Shown here: positions 17,638 through 26,951 of the stretch, in pieces | Position numbering within the stretch: position 1 is the stretch's first letter | Layout of the letters: every line of letters starts with the position of its first letter | Origin: Methanobacteriota archaeon | Lineage (GTDB): Archaea > Thermoplasmatota > Thermoplasmata > Methanomassiliicoccales > UBA472 | NCBI GenBank assembly: GCA_012729095.1 | Contig: JAAYDU010000022.1 | Coordinates: forward strand, 1 to 56,022 | Direction of reading: 5' to 3' | DNA length: 56,022 bases | Notes under the pieces: model-generated | The model's input: only the letters and a program-made list of their open reading frames with translations | The model's database searches: none | Told to the model about the DNA's origin: nothing | Program-made: the position numbers and the translations under genes

Positions 17638-20600
17638 TCAGACCTTCTTCTTCTTGCGCACCACCAGGAACCAGATGACCGCCGCGGCCACCACCAGTAA
17701 GCCCATGGTCAATGCAAGGAGCATGATGTCGAACGTGCCGTCACCGCCCTCCCTCTCCACGATGACATCCGCTCCCTCCAGGTCCATCCAATCGCTCGGG
17801 TACATGGTCAGCGTCTCGTCCGGCCCGATCTCGATGCCGAACGCCTCGCAGGTGGGGATGTCCATCAGCGTTCCGTTCAGCCGGTCCCAGGCCTCCTCGC
17901 TGAGCGTGTTGCCCTGAAAGCGCACATCGAAGGTGAAGCTGCGATCGCCGTCGTTCCTGAACACCAGCTTCCCGTAGTCCTCGGTGGTGTTGATCACCGC
18001 CCTGCTATCGTCGAAGATGGTGGCGTTGAGTATCTTGAACACCCTTTCCCTGCTACCGAACCTCTTGACCATGGTGGCCGAGTATTCCTTCTCATCGTCA
18101 GACGTCCGGAAGGTCATGGTGCCCATGAACGGGTTGCCATCCTCCTGGAACAGCTTCAGGGTGTCCTCCGTTCCGTTCATAGCTTCAGCGTTCTCTATGG
18201 CGTAGGCGGCCCGGGCGCCGCTGAACACGGTGCAGTTGTATACCCCTTCTTCGAAACCGGATATGTGTGTGGTGTAGTTGCCGTCAGGAAGGTAATAGGC
18301 GTGCGTACCTGTGCCTAGTCCGGAGTGCAGTGTGAACGGTGACGCACCCTCTATATCCATGCGGTACGTTCCGTCGTCCAAGAGTTCCATCACGTTTCCG
18401 TCCTCGTCCTCCACCGAGCCGGAGGCGCAGCCGAACACCAGGTTGATCACCCCGTCCAAGGTGGTCGGGAGCGATCGGTCGCCGAGCACGACGTCGGAAT
18501 CAATGAAGGTCAGACCCATGCTGGTGCCCCACCATCCCTCTCCCGGGCTGAAGTAGTAGGACCATTCCCAGTAGTAACCGCTCTTGTCTATCTCGATGTA
18601 GGGGGGATGGTTCATGTTTGCCTCGCCGTTCAGAAGCGCGTCCTCGGCCGAGGCTTCGGTGGTCCATTCGGGCTTGTTTATGTCCCAGATATAGATGCGC
18701 GTGGTGTCGTCATCGATGTCCACCGTGGCGTAAGGCACCACGATGTGCCCCTTGGTCCCCTCCACTATGGAGATGATCCCCAGTTCGCCACTGTCGATGG
18801 AGTCCTCGACGGCCTTCAAGACCGCTCCCATGCCCGAAAAGCCGTAGACGGACGGAACAAGGTTGTAGAGATGCTCGGCGATCCAATAATGCAAGCACTC
18901 CGCGGACACCTGCGACCCGTGCATGTAATCGACCCGGGTACGCAACGCTCCCGTAAGCTCCAGGTCGTCTATGGTGTACACCCCCTGCTGAATATCGTTC
19001 GGCTGGTACTCGTCCAGATACAGTTCCAGGTTCACCGCGCTGAGCCCGAAGCACTCCCCGTTCTGCGCCAAGTGGCAATAGGCCACGCCATACCACAGCG
19101 CCGCAAGCGGATCAGGGCATATGGGCTGCGATATCTCATAGCCAAGGCAGTCCCAGCCGTCCCAGGGCGTCCAATACGGTATGCCAATGCATATCCATAA
19201 GCTAAGGAACACGTCATCGCCGAACGTGCGTTGATAATCGCCGGACTCCCAGAACAGCCATGGATACGACAGGTATTCCTTATCGTCATTGCCAAAGGTG
19301 AAGCCATGGTCCAGGCAGTACCAGGGGTATGGATACACTTCCAGCTCCCCCTCGGATGTCGCGCTGCCCACGGCCGTGGTCACCGTTATCGAGGAAGGTC
19401 TCGGCGGTATCCCGGCCACCAATGTGAAGTTATACGAGGTGTCTGGATCCGGATCGGACGGGCTGGGGGAATAGGGGACCGTGCCAGTAAGCACCCCTCC
19501 GATGTAGATGCCGGCGCCCTTCAGGTTGGTACCGGTGATGCAGATGTCCGTCCCCTCGTACCCGCCAGCGGGAGTGAAACCGGTTATGGTCGGTCCGGAA
19601 GGCGCGATCAGGACGCTGGTGCATTTGATATTGTCCACATAATGAGTGATGTTGATCTCGTCACCATCGCTGACCGTCAGACGGAATATCAGGCTGACGC
19701 TGTAATCGTGGATGCTGGCTCGGAACGTGGTGATGGCCGCGTAAGGATCGGATAGCTCGACATCAAATCCCAGTCCGTCCACCTGCTCCCAATGGTAGAA
19801 TAGCGGGTCCCCGTCCGGATCGGAACTGCCCGAACCGTCCAGGGTGACCAGGGCGCCTTCCAATGCGCTCAGGCCATCCGCGGCCCTGGCTATAGGGGGT
19901 CTGTTCCATATGATGTCGGTGAAGATGTAGAACGGGTTGACGCTGCTGGAGACATAGACGTCGGCGTTGTCCATGACCATCCTCACCTGTATCTTGGCGG
20001 TCATTGTATCCAGCGCCGGAACGGTCCAGGTCCGGGAGGTGGCGGTCGCGCCGGCGCTCATCAGCAACTGCGAATAGGTGCTCCCGTTGTTGGTCGACAG
20101 ATAGATCTCGAACCTGTCGATGTTCGTGGAAGGACCTGTTTTGGACCAGTTGATGTAGGCGGTCTCCCCGTGCCTGAACATCTTCGCCCCCGGGACGTAT
20201 GGATTGGGATCGATTAGGCTGACCGATGGGGCGTTGGCATCGTCCATTATGCGCAGGTCCCCGTCGCTAATATCCCATGCCAATGGCTGCCATTCCCCGA
20301 TCTGAGCGGTCACCTTCACGCGCACATGGTCGTAGTTGACGCCATCCGGCACCACCCAATCATGTGTCCCGTCGTCCTCAGAAGAACCCTGGATGCTGGT
20401 CCAGGACGAGCCGCCATTGGTCGTATAATCTATGCCGATACCGACGAGCATGCCCACAGCGTCGACCGACGTGGCCCAGGTGATCGTGCAGATGGTGCCG
20501 CCCACCAAGGCTTGGCCTCCGTTAGGGGTTTTCAGCTGGATCCACGGTGAACGGACCTCGAACTCGTTGCTGACCGCCTCGGTGACCAACACCCCTCCCG

Positions 20601-21336
20601 GAATGGTCGTGTAGGCACTCATCCTCAACTGTCCGTAAGCGCTCTCGTAGTAGATGGGCAATCTGAACCAAATGCCGCCCTGGAACGGATCGATGTCATC
20701 GCAGCCGCCTCCCAGGTCCGTCCACGTACCCCAGGTGATACCCGTGCGGAACCTGGCCTGCATCTTCAGGCCTCCCACCGCCTGTTCACCGTCCCACAAC
20801 ATCCATCGTGCCAGGTAGTACGGCCCATAGCTCATGACCTCTGGAACCTCGAGGAATTCCACCAAGGCCCGGGTGAATATGCTGAAGTTGGCACTGCTGT
20901 GGTCCGACCTGTACACGTTGTAGGGATCATCCTCTTGGCTTCTCCATTCCACCTGGACCTTGGCCGTTGTCGTATTGACGTTATTAGGCACGTTCCAAGC
21001 AATGACCTGATAGCCTCCAGCATTGCTTTGGACAGCGATCTCGTTGGGGAAGCTCAACCCGCCATCGGTGGAGTAGGTCAGGACCAGAACCCCTCCGCTC
21101 ACCGAAGTGGACAGCCGTATGTCAAATGTCGTCCCTCCCGGGATGTTCTCCCCTCCGTTGGGGTCCTCCAGCGACAAGGTGTAGGATATGGCCTCCACTT
21201 CTCCCGAGGTGCCCAGAAGGCTGATGAACAGCACGCTTACCAGAATGAAGGAGGCGAATAACGAATTGATTTTTTTAACAACTCTTCTATAATTATAAGC
21301 ACCGGCACGATTGTTCAGATGTACCGAACATTTCAA
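17638..21336 (-). CDS. Large cell-surface protein with beta-sandwich, PKD, TIG and cysteine-peptidase-like domains
   Basis: From TTG 21336 (preceded by GGAGTGAT) the protein has 1232 residues. A basic N-region and hydrophobic stretch (LFASFILVSVLFISLLG) form the signal sequence. Three beta-sandwich repeats follow, each with PNGGE/PNGGQ near its start and WxVP near its end. Then come a PKD/K319-like domain (about 480-570, GSGSSDPDGDPLFYHWEQ) and an IPT/TIG domain (about 575-665, PTITGFTPAGGYEGTDICITG). A globular region at about 680-960 carries Cys762 (NGECFGLS), His864 (KGHIVVPYA) and Asp885/Asn887 (WDINKPE), the order expected of a papain-like peptidase. A C-terminal membrane anchor ends in RKKKKV. 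Host surface attachment, processing or adhesion are possible roles. The start is not certain. Confidence 0.78.
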   Translation of the reverse strand: MKCSVHLNNRAGAYNYRRVVKKINSLFASFILVSVLFISLLGTSGEVEAISYTLSLEDPNGGENIPGGTTFDIRLSTSVSGGVLVLTYSTDGGLSFPNEIAVQSNAGGYQVIAWNVPNNVNTTTAKVQVEWRSQEDDPYNVYRSDHSSANFSIFTRALVEFLEVPEVMSYGPYYLARWMLWDGEQAVGGLKMQARFRTGITWGTWTDLGGGCDDIDPFQGGIWFRLPIYYESAYGQLRMSAYTTIPGGVLVTEAVSNEFEVRSPWIQLKTPNGGQALVGGTICTITWATSVDAVGMLVGIGIDYTTNGGSSWTSIQGSSEDDGTHDWVVPDGVNYDHVRVKVTAQIGEWQPLAWDISDGDLRIMDDANAPSVSLIDPNPYVPGAKMFRHGETAYINWSKTGPSTNIDRFEIYLSTNNGSTYSQLLMSAGATATSRTWTVPALDTMTAKIQVRMVMDNADVYVSSSVNPFYIFTDIIWNRPPIARAADGLSALEGALVTLDGSGSSDPDGDPLFYHWEQVDGLGFDVELSDPYAAITTFRASIHDYSVSLIFRLTVSDGDEINITHYVDNIKCTSVLIAPSGPTITGFTPAGGYEGTDICITGTNLKGAGIYIGGVLTGTVPYSPSPSDPDPDTSYNFTLVAGIPPRPSSITVTTAVGSATSEGELEVYPYPWYCLDHGFTFGNDDKEYLSYPWLFWESGDYQRTFGDDVFLSLWICIGIPYWTPWDGWDCLGYEISQPICPDPLAALWYGVAYCHLAQNGECFGLSAVNLELYLDEYQPNDIQQGVYTIDDLELTGALRTRVDYMHGSQVSAECLHYWIAEHLYNLVPSVYGFSGMGAVLKAVEDSIDSGELGIISIVEGTKGHIVVPYATVDIDDDTTRIYIWDINKPEWTTEASAEDALLNGEANMNHPPYIEIDKSGYYWEWSYYFSPGEGWWGTSMGLTFIDSDVVLGDRSLPTTLDGVINLVFGCASGSVEDEDGNVMELLDDGTYRMDIEGASPFTLHSGLGTGTHAYYLPDGNYTTHISGFEEGVYNCTVFSGARAAYAIENAEAMNGTEDTLKLFQEDGNPFMGTMTFRTSDDEKEYSATMVKRFGSRERVFKILNATIFDDSRAVINTTEDYGKLVFRNDGDRSFTFDVRFQGNTLSEEAWDRLNGTLMDIPTCEAFGIEIGPDETLTMYPSDWMDLEGADVIVEREGGDGTFDIMLLALTMGLLVVAAAVIWFLVVRKKKKV

Positions 21337-21571
21337 ACCATCACTCCCCCGCGAGCGAGCCGGGGACCCCCCGGAAAAAGGACGCCCGAAATAACTTGCG
21401 TTTAAGCCATTAAATATTTTGGCATCACCGACGACGGATCGGTTCGGGGCGTGACGGTCCGGCAACGCGCGTTGCAATACTGGACGAGGCCGACACCGAG
21501 TTCGCCTGGCCCGCTCAAAGGTATCATGGCAAAGGTTAATTCGCATCCTGTCATACCGCTTCCCGATACCT

Positions 21572-23101
21572 ATGACCGACAAAGCGAAGGAAGCTTATTC
21601 CGCCCTTATGGCCCGCTCCAAGGAGATGTTCGTGATCGGTTCCGCAGGCGGTATATTGCACTGGGACATGGAGACCAAGATGCCCCCAGCCGCCCAGGCC
21701 ATGCGCGGCGAGCAGTTATCGGCTTTGGAGCTCATCGTCCACAAGAAGCTGACCGACCCGGAGAACGATGCGCTCCTGATGATATGTGAAGGCGACATCG
21801 ACCCCTTTGACCAGATAGAGAGAAGGAACCTGCATCTTCTGCGCAAGAGCTACGATGAGAGCTCCAAGATCCCCGACAAGCTGGTCACGGAAACGGCACT
21901 GCACCAGTCTAAGTGCAACATGGTGTGGAAGAAGGCCAAGGCGGCCAAGGACTTCGGCATGTTCCGAGACGACCTGGGCAAGATGATCGAGCTGCGAAAG
22001 CAGGCCGCGGACATACTGATGGATGTCAAGGGGACCCGGACACCGTACGACGCCCTGCTGGACCAGTTCGAGCCCAATATGACCGCGGAGCGCATAGACG
22101 AGGTGTTCAAGGAGATGCGGGAAGGTCTGATCAAGCTCATGGACAAGGTACTATCCTCCGACACGAAGCCGGACCTGAGCGTGCTGGAGCGCAAGGTGCC
22201 CGTGGACGTGCAGAGGAGAGTATCCAGCGACGCCATGGCCTTCATCGGCTACGATACCACATCGCCGGAGGCCGGAGGGCGCCTGGACGAGACGGAGCAT
22301 CCGTTCACGACGGGCAGCTTCGACGACGTTCGCATAACCACCCACTACTACGAGGACCGCTTCTTCTCCTCCCTGTTCAGCGTGATGCACGAGGGTGGCC
22401 ACGCACTGTACGATCAGGGAATACCGAGGGAGTGGATGTACCAGCCTGTCGGTACGCCATGCTCCTACGGTATTCATGAATCGCAATCCCGTTTCGTCGA
22501 GAACATCGTTGGACGCAGCCCGGAGTTCCTGAACTACGCGCTGCCGCGCTTCCGCAAGTTCTCCCCCCGGTCTTTCAAGGGACTCAAGAACAAGGACATC
22601 ATCGCCGCGGCGAACGCTGTCAACCCCTCAAAGATAAGGGTGGAGGCGGACGAGGTGACCTACGCGCTTCACGTCATCGTGCGCTTCGAGATCGAGAAGG
22701 ACATCTTCGCCGGCAAGGTCAGCGTGGACGAGCTCCCGCAGCTCTGGAACCAGAAGTACTCCGATTACCTCGGCGTCAAGATCGAGAACGACGCGGAGGG
22801 CGTTCTGCAGGACACTCACTGGTCCGGAGGCGCTTTCGGGTACTTCCCCTCTTACGCCCTGGGAAACATCTATTCGGGCATGTTCCTGGACAAGATGCAG
22901 AAGGACGTCCCGCAGTGGCGCAAGGGCGTGCGCGGCGGGGATTTCGCTCCGGTGCTGCAGTGGCTGAGAACCAACGTCCACTCCAAGGGCGACCTGTACG
23001 ATCCCGCGGACCTGATCAAGGCGGTCACCGGCAAGGAGATCACCGTGGCCCCCTTCCTGAAATACCTGGAAAGGAAGATGTCCAAGATATACGGGTTCTG
23101 A
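21572..23101 (+). CDS. Carboxypeptidase Taq (M32 metallopeptidase)
   Basis: A 509-residue zinc carboxypeptidase that removes C-terminal residues from peptides in the cytoplasm. The zinc-binding motif HEGGH is at 273-277. The third ligand is in IHESQSRFVENIVGRS, just downstream. Other M32 marks are the N-terminal GGILHWDMETKMPPAAQ and DTHWSGGAFGYFPSYALGNIYS near the C-terminus. The length is usual for the family (about 500). It is divergent from the surface-protein gene, with 235 bases between the chosen starts, and convergent with FttA beyond a hairpin. The short gap of likely promoter elements upstream (GGTTAATTC near 21533) fits a short leader. Confidence 0.93.
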   Translation: MTDKAKEAYSALMARSKEMFVIGSAGGILHWDMETKMPPAAQAMRGEQLSALELIVHKKLTDPENDALLMICEGDIDPFDQIERRNLHLLRKSYDESSKIPDKLVTETALHQSKCNMVWKKAKAAKDFGMFRDDLGKMIELRKQAADILMDVKGTRTPYDALLDQFEPNMTAERIDEVFKEMREGLIKLMDKVLSSDTKPDLSVLERKVPVDVQRRVSSDAMAFIGYDTTSPEAGGRLDETEHPFTTGSFDDVRITTHYYEDRFFSSLFSVMHEGGHALYDQGIPREWMYQPVGTPCSYGIHESQSRFVENIVGRSPEFLNYALPRFRKFSPRSFKGLKNKDIIAAANAVNPSKIRVEADEVTYALHVIVRFEIEKDIFAGKVSVDELPQLWNQKYSDYLGVKIENDAEGVLQDTHWSGGAFGYFPSYALGNIYSGMFLDKMQKDVPQWRKGVRGGDFAPVLQWLRTNVHSKGDLYDPADLIKAVTGKEITVAPFLKYLERKMSKIYGF

Positions 23102-23105
23102 GAAC

Positions 23106-23121
23106 GAGGGGTTACCCCCTC
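23106..23121. terminator. Hairpin between the convergent M32 and FttA genes
   Basis: GAGGGG (23106-23111) and CCCCTC (23116-23121) pair perfectly around a TTAC loop. The hairpin lies four bases after the M32 stop and can serve either strand. Confidence 0.45.
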
Positions 23122-23160
23122 CCTTTCATCCGTTTTGAAAAAGTATGTCCGGAAGGGGTT

Positions 23161-25077
23161 TCACTTGAACCGTATGGTCTCCAGGTTCATCGGCGCCCTG
23201 GTCGTGATGTTGAACTTGCGGTACAGGGCGGAGGCCAGCTCTAGGCATTTCTTCTCCTCTCCGTGGCCGATGACGATGCGCTCCGGCTTTGGGTCCAGGG
23301 AGGCGATGTAGTTGATCAGCTGCCGTCGGTCCGAGTGCCCGGAGAACCCGTCCACGACCTCCACGTTCATGCGGAAATCGACGGTTATGGACTTGCCCTT
23401 GTCGGAGAGCGTCAGCTCCTTCACCCCCCTCTGTATCTTACGGCCTATCGTGCCATCGGCCTGATAGCCAACGAACACCAGGGAAGCGGTCGGATCGCTG
23501 GCCCATGCCTTCACGTACTCCATGACCGGCCCGCCGTTCATCATTCCGCTCGTAGCCAGCACGATGCACGGCTCCACGTCGTGCAATATCCTCTGGCGCA
23601 TCTCCTGGGAATCGACCCTCTTGAAGATGTCGCTGAGGAACGGGTTCTGTCCCATCTGGAATATCTGGGTGCGCAGCTGGCTGTTCAGGTACTCGGGGTA
23701 CGCCGTGTGAATGGCCGTGGCCTCCCAGATGCTTCCATCCAGGTACACGGGCACCTTGTCCACCTTGCCCGTGCGGACAAGTTCCTCGATCACCAGCATG
23801 ACCTCCTGGGAACGGCCGACGGCGAACACCGGGGCGATGATCTTCCCCTTGCGCTCCATGATCCCCCTTTCGATTATTCCCCGCAGCTGCGTCGCCGCGT
23901 CCACCCTGCTGGGCTGTATGTCGTTCGAGCCACCATATGTGGACTCGATCACCAGCGTCTCCAGGCGGGGGAACTTGTTGGTGGCGGCGTTGAAAAGCCA
24001 GCTCCTCTCGTACTTCATATCGCCGGTGAACGCCACGTTGTACATGCCGTCTCCCACATGGAAGTGGCACACCGCCGAGCCCAGGATGTGCCCGGCGTTC
24101 TGCATCGTGAGGCGCATGTCCGATGTAATGTCCGTGGTCTCCCCGTACTTCAGGGTGATGGTGTGCTTCACCACCTCGCGAACGTGCTTGGCCTCGTACT
24201 CTGCCTTGTTCGCCTCTCCGTACGACACCTTGATGGCGTCCAGCAGGCTCAATGACATGAGGTCCCTGGTCGGCGGCGTGCAATATACCGGCCCGTCGTA
24301 ACCATACTTGAAGAGCACCGGCAGCAGCCCGCAATGGTCCAGGTGAGCGTGGGTGATGACCACGGCGTCCAATTGGTCGAATGGCAGGAACTCCGGGGCG
24401 TTGAAATACGGCTTGGGCTGAGGATCGGACTTGGACGGCCACATTCCGCAATCGATCAGGATCTTGCTGTCCCTGGTGTGCAGAAGGGTAGCCGAACGGC
24501 CAACTTCCAGGTATCCTCCGAGGCAGGTCATTCGTATCCAGTTGTCCCCATCGCTCTTGGACTGGGCCAGGCGTTTTCCGACCTTGCGGAGGAACTCCTT
24601 GCGCTCGGCCTGGACCTCTCGCAGGTAGGCCCTGGTCTCGTAAACGGTCTTGGACTGTATAGGCGGAGCCCGAATGACCTTCGGCGCCCATCCTATCTCC
24701 TTTTTGATCTCGTTGAGCACTGAGCCCTGCTTGCCTATGGCAAGTCCGGGCGCCAATGCCTCGATGGTCACCTCGCCGGTGTCGTCCTCGAAGGATATGT
24801 TCTGGATCTGCGCCTCCTCCGGGATTATCTCCCGAAGCCGCTTCTCCACGTCCTTCGAGTCCGCCAGGGTGGAGGGGTCGGGGCGAATGTCCACCCGGCG
24901 CCGCAGCCCCTGGGCGAGCTGTCGTATCATATCGTTCCCGGAGGCGAAGGCCTCCATGTCCTTGGTGTAGATGACCACCAGTGGTCCTTCAAAATCTATG
25001 GAAGAGATGTCTATTTTAGACGGCACTATCTTCCGGACCTGTTCTCGGGCATCCTCGAGAATCTTTTCTGCGCTCAT
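23161..25077 (-). CDS. fttA: FttA / aCPSF1, archaeal transcription-termination RNase
   Basis: A beta-CASP ribonuclease that cleaves nascent RNA at U-rich sites and ends transcription together with Spt4/5. Two N-terminal KH domains (the second with GLAIGKQGSVL at about 114-124) precede a metallo-beta-lactamase core with the metal motif HAHLDH at 246-251 (counted from a GTG at 25086) and later metal ligands (GHILGSAVCHFHVG, AFTGDMKYE). The beta-CASP segment and the closing motif VVDGFSGHSDRRQL, then VIGHGEEKKC, are complete. ATG 25077 (638 aa) is preferred because the TATA box TTATAATTT lies 20-25 bases before it, leaving almost no leader. It is next to the proteasome beta gene, a plausible housekeeping cluster. 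Confidence 0.95.
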   Translation of the reverse strand: MSAEKILEDAREQVRKIVPSKIDISSIDFEGPLVVIYTKDMEAFASGNDMIRQLAQGLRRRVDIRPDPSTLADSKDVEKRLREIIPEEAQIQNISFEDDTGEVTIEALAPGLAIGKQGSVLNEIKKEIGWAPKVIRAPPIQSKTVYETRAYLREVQAERKEFLRKVGKRLAQSKSDGDNWIRMTCLGGYLEVGRSATLLHTRDSKILIDCGMWPSKSDPQPKPYFNAPEFLPFDQLDAVVITHAHLDHCGLLPVLFKYGYDGPVYCTPPTRDLMSLSLLDAIKVSYGEANKAEYEAKHVREVVKHTITLKYGETTDITSDMRLTMQNAGHILGSAVCHFHVGDGMYNVAFTGDMKYERSWLFNAATNKFPRLETLVIESTYGGSNDIQPSRVDAATQLRGIIERGIMERKGKIIAPVFAVGRSQEVMLVIEELVRTGKVDKVPVYLDGSIWEATAIHTAYPEYLNSQLRTQIFQMGQNPFLSDIFKRVDSQEMRQRILHDVEPCIVLATSGMMNGGPVMEYVKAWASDPTASLVFVGYQADGTIGRKIQRGVKELTLSDKGKSITVDFRMNVEVVDGFSGHSDRRQLINYIASLDPKPERIVIGHGEEKKCLELASALYRKFNITTRAPMNLETIRFK

Positions 25078-25127
25078 GACGTTCACTTTATGGAAATTAT
25101 AACAGGGAAGACGTTTGGAAAGAGGTT

Positions 25128-25778
25128 TTAGTTAGGCCTGGGGACGTTTATCCCCATGTGCGAGGCGCGTTTCAGGATCTCCTCCTGGGACACCTCGACA
25201 TAGCCGTCCTTGGTGATCGTGACTATGTCCATCCCATCACCGCTTGCGGAATCCCTCTTCATTGCCGCGTTGAGGGCGCGTATGGCCAGGTTGATGGAGT
25301 CGTCAAGGGTGATGTCCTTCTTGTAGTGGTCCTCCAGCACGCCGTAGGCGTAGGGGGAGCCGGAACCGACGCTGATGTAGTGGTCGGGTATGGAACCTCC
25401 GGCGGCATCCAGGGAGTACACGTGGCCGCCCTCCTTGTCATACCCGCCGACGATCAGCCCTACATAGTAGTAACCGTAAGCGCCGCCGCCTCTCCTCAGT
25501 ATGTTGGAGGTGAGGGTTGCCGCGGACTTGATGGTCATGGGGGCTATCCTCTTCAGCTTGTAGAGCTCCACCTCTGCCCTGAGATATCGGGCCATGACCT
25601 GAGCATCGCCGACCAGGCCAGCGGTGGTCAGTCCGATGTTGTCATCGATCCTGAAGACCTTCTGGGTCTCCTTGTGGGCGATGAAGTTGCCCATGGTGGC
25701 CCTGTGCTCGGACGCCAGGACCACTCCGTCAGCGTTAACTATACCTATAGTGGTAGTACCAGTCTTCATTTTGTCCAT
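25128..25778 (-). CDS. psmB: 20S proteasome beta subunit
   Basis: Catalytic subunit of the archaeal 20S proteasome. With ATG 25778 it has 216 residues: a seven-residue propeptide MDKMKTG and then the mature N-terminal threonine (TTTIGIV). In mature numbering the catalytic residues Thr1, Glu17 (ASEHRAT) and Lys33 region (QKVFRIDD) are present, as are GLVGDAQ, GSGSPYAYGVLE and RDSASGDG. GGAGG lies eleven bases before this ATG. An in-frame ATG at 25901 would start upstream of the TATA box (25851-25858) and is rejected. The alpha subunit is not in the window. Confidence 0.95.
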   Translation of the reverse strand: MDKMKTGTTTIGIVNADGVVLASEHRATMGNFIAHKETQKVFRIDDNIGLTTAGLVGDAQVMARYLRAEVELYKLKRIAPMTIKSAATLTSNILRRGGGAYGYYYVGLIVGGYDKEGGHVYSLDAAGGSIPDHYISVGSGSPYAYGVLEDHYKKDITLDDSINLAIRALNAAMKRDSASGDGMDIVTITKDGYVEVSQEEILKRASHMGINVPRPN

Positions 25779-25850
25779 ATGAATCAAGTCCTCCAGAACC
25801 GTGTAAAAACGAATGATATGGAATGACTGGGGGCTCAATCGACACGGTTC

Positions 25851-25858
25851 TATATAAG
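25851..25858 (-). promoter_or_regulatory. TATA box of the proteasome beta gene
   Basis: CTTATATA on the minus strand. Transcription should begin near 25827, giving a leader of about 50 bases that contains GGAGG before ATG 25778. It overlaps no gene; the stop of the DUF2085 gene is at 25873. Confidence 0.6.
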
Positions 25859-25872
25859 TGTTTTCCCAGCCT

Positions 25873-26433
25873 TCAACGGCTTCCCCGGTTCTCCTGGCCA
25901 TCCTCTTTCCGGGGGCCGGGTACCTCCTCCGGCGAGGAGAAGCGCCGCTGCATCAGCATCCCCGCCCCGATCCCCACGGCGGAACCGGCCAAAGCGCCGG
26001 TCAGGGCGCGTACCACGTTGCACGACTCGTAATCGGTTATGGCCTGCAATCCACCGTCGGCGATCATCGGTAAAAGGGCCAGCCCTAGCCAGGTCCACGG
26101 TAACTGTCTTCCCAGCAGCGCGAAGAACCCCAAGCCGAGCGCCGCTCCGGCCAACAGGCCAAGGTCCCTTGTGCAGAAGGGCATCTGGTTGCCGTTCAGC
26201 TCGTACGAGCGATCGGCCATCTGATGACAGTACACGTCCCCAAGCAGGTACGTCGCCCTCTGCAGGGGTGGAAGGCCTTCGAGCTCATCCCAGTTGTCCA
26301 ATCGCCCGACACCGCCGTCCAACCCGGTCACGGAGCCCTCCGGCAGCGACAAGGGGGAGGCCACGACCGCGATCAGAACCACCAGCAGCACGGCCTCTAA
26401 AAGGATCATGAATCTCTTGGGGACCGGGATCAT
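25873..26433 (-). CDS. DUF2085 membrane protein
   Basis: A 186-residue protein with an N-terminal membrane segment (LLEAVLLVVLIAVVASPL), an outside region holding YCHQMADRSYELNGNQMPFCTRDLG, and three or so further membrane segments before a charged, Arg-rich tail. The CHQ...RS...G...C.R..G pattern is that of DUF2085, a family of small membrane proteins of unknown function; the conserved Cys and His may bind metal. It is upstream of the proteasome beta gene on the same strand but separated from it by that gene's own promoter. It is divergent from the FmdE-domain gene, with 83 bases between. Confidence 0.8.
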   Translation of the reverse strand: MIPVPKRFMILLEAVLLVVLIAVVASPLSLPEGSVTGLDGGVGRLDNWDELEGLPPLQRATYLLGDVYCHQMADRSYELNGNQMPFCTRDLGLLAGAALGLGFFALLGRQLPWTWLGLALLPMIADGGLQAITDYESCNVVRALTGALAGSAVGIGAGMLMQRRFSSPEEVPGPRKEDGQENRGSR

Positions 26434-26516
26434 CCGTGGAAGCTACCGCGCCCTGAATATTAAATCCATTCAGTGAGAGCAAGTATTTTTTATATCCTTA
26501 AAGGCTCACCATAAAT

Positions 26517-26951
26517 ATGGCCGAACTGCCTGACGAACTGAGAAGGCTCGCGGACTTCCATGGACACCTGGGGCCCTACGTCCTTTTAGGATACCGCATG
26601 GGACTTGTTGCAAGGAAGTACTTCCCCGGAAAGTTCTACGCCACGGTTTTCACCGGTACCGAGCCTCCCGTCTCCTGTTTGATCGACGGGGTGCAGTTCT
26701 CATCCTGCTGCACGCTGGGAAAGGGAAACCTTGCCGTGAAGGAGGGAGGCCGGCCGGTGGTGCGCTTCTACGACGGAATACGCTCCTTGGAGATGTCCCC
26801 CCTGGACACCATCCAGAGGAGGGTGGACATGGTCAGCTCGTACGAGGCGGGAGAGAAGCTTTCCTTGGACCTTCACCAGCTTTCGGACCTCGAGCTCATA
26901 ACGGTCAGAGAAGGTGGGATAGAAGCGTCTGACCGCATAGTGAAGCTATGA
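26517..26951 (+). CDS. Stand-alone FmdE-domain protein
   Basis: A 144-residue protein consisting of the FmdE domain only. It shows the N-terminal DFHGHLGPYVLLGYRMG and the cysteine motif CLIDGVQFSSCCTLGKGN. FmdE is named after a formylmethanofuran dehydrogenase-associated protein; many relatives occur outside that operon and bind metal or molybdopterin-linked partners. The C-terminal zinc ribbon found in longer members is absent. No other fmd/fwd gene is nearby, so a role in methanogenesis cannot be inferred. A TATA-like TTTTTTATA at about 26486-26494 gives a leader of only a few bases. Its 3' end overlaps the convergent tadC gene by 47 bases. Confidence 0.85.
   Translation: MAELPDELRRLADFHGHLGPYVLLGYRMGLVARKYFPGKFYATVFTGTEPPVSCLIDGVQFSSCCTLGKGNLAVKEGGRPVVRFYDGIRSLEMSPLDTIQRRVDMVSSYEAGEKLSLDLHQLSDLELITVREGGIEASDRIVKL

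Noticed and set aside
21336-21582. N-terminal extension of the surface protein from ATG 21582
   Set aside because: It would overlap the start of the M32 gene and its promoter and add a basic, non-homologous stretch before the signal peptide.
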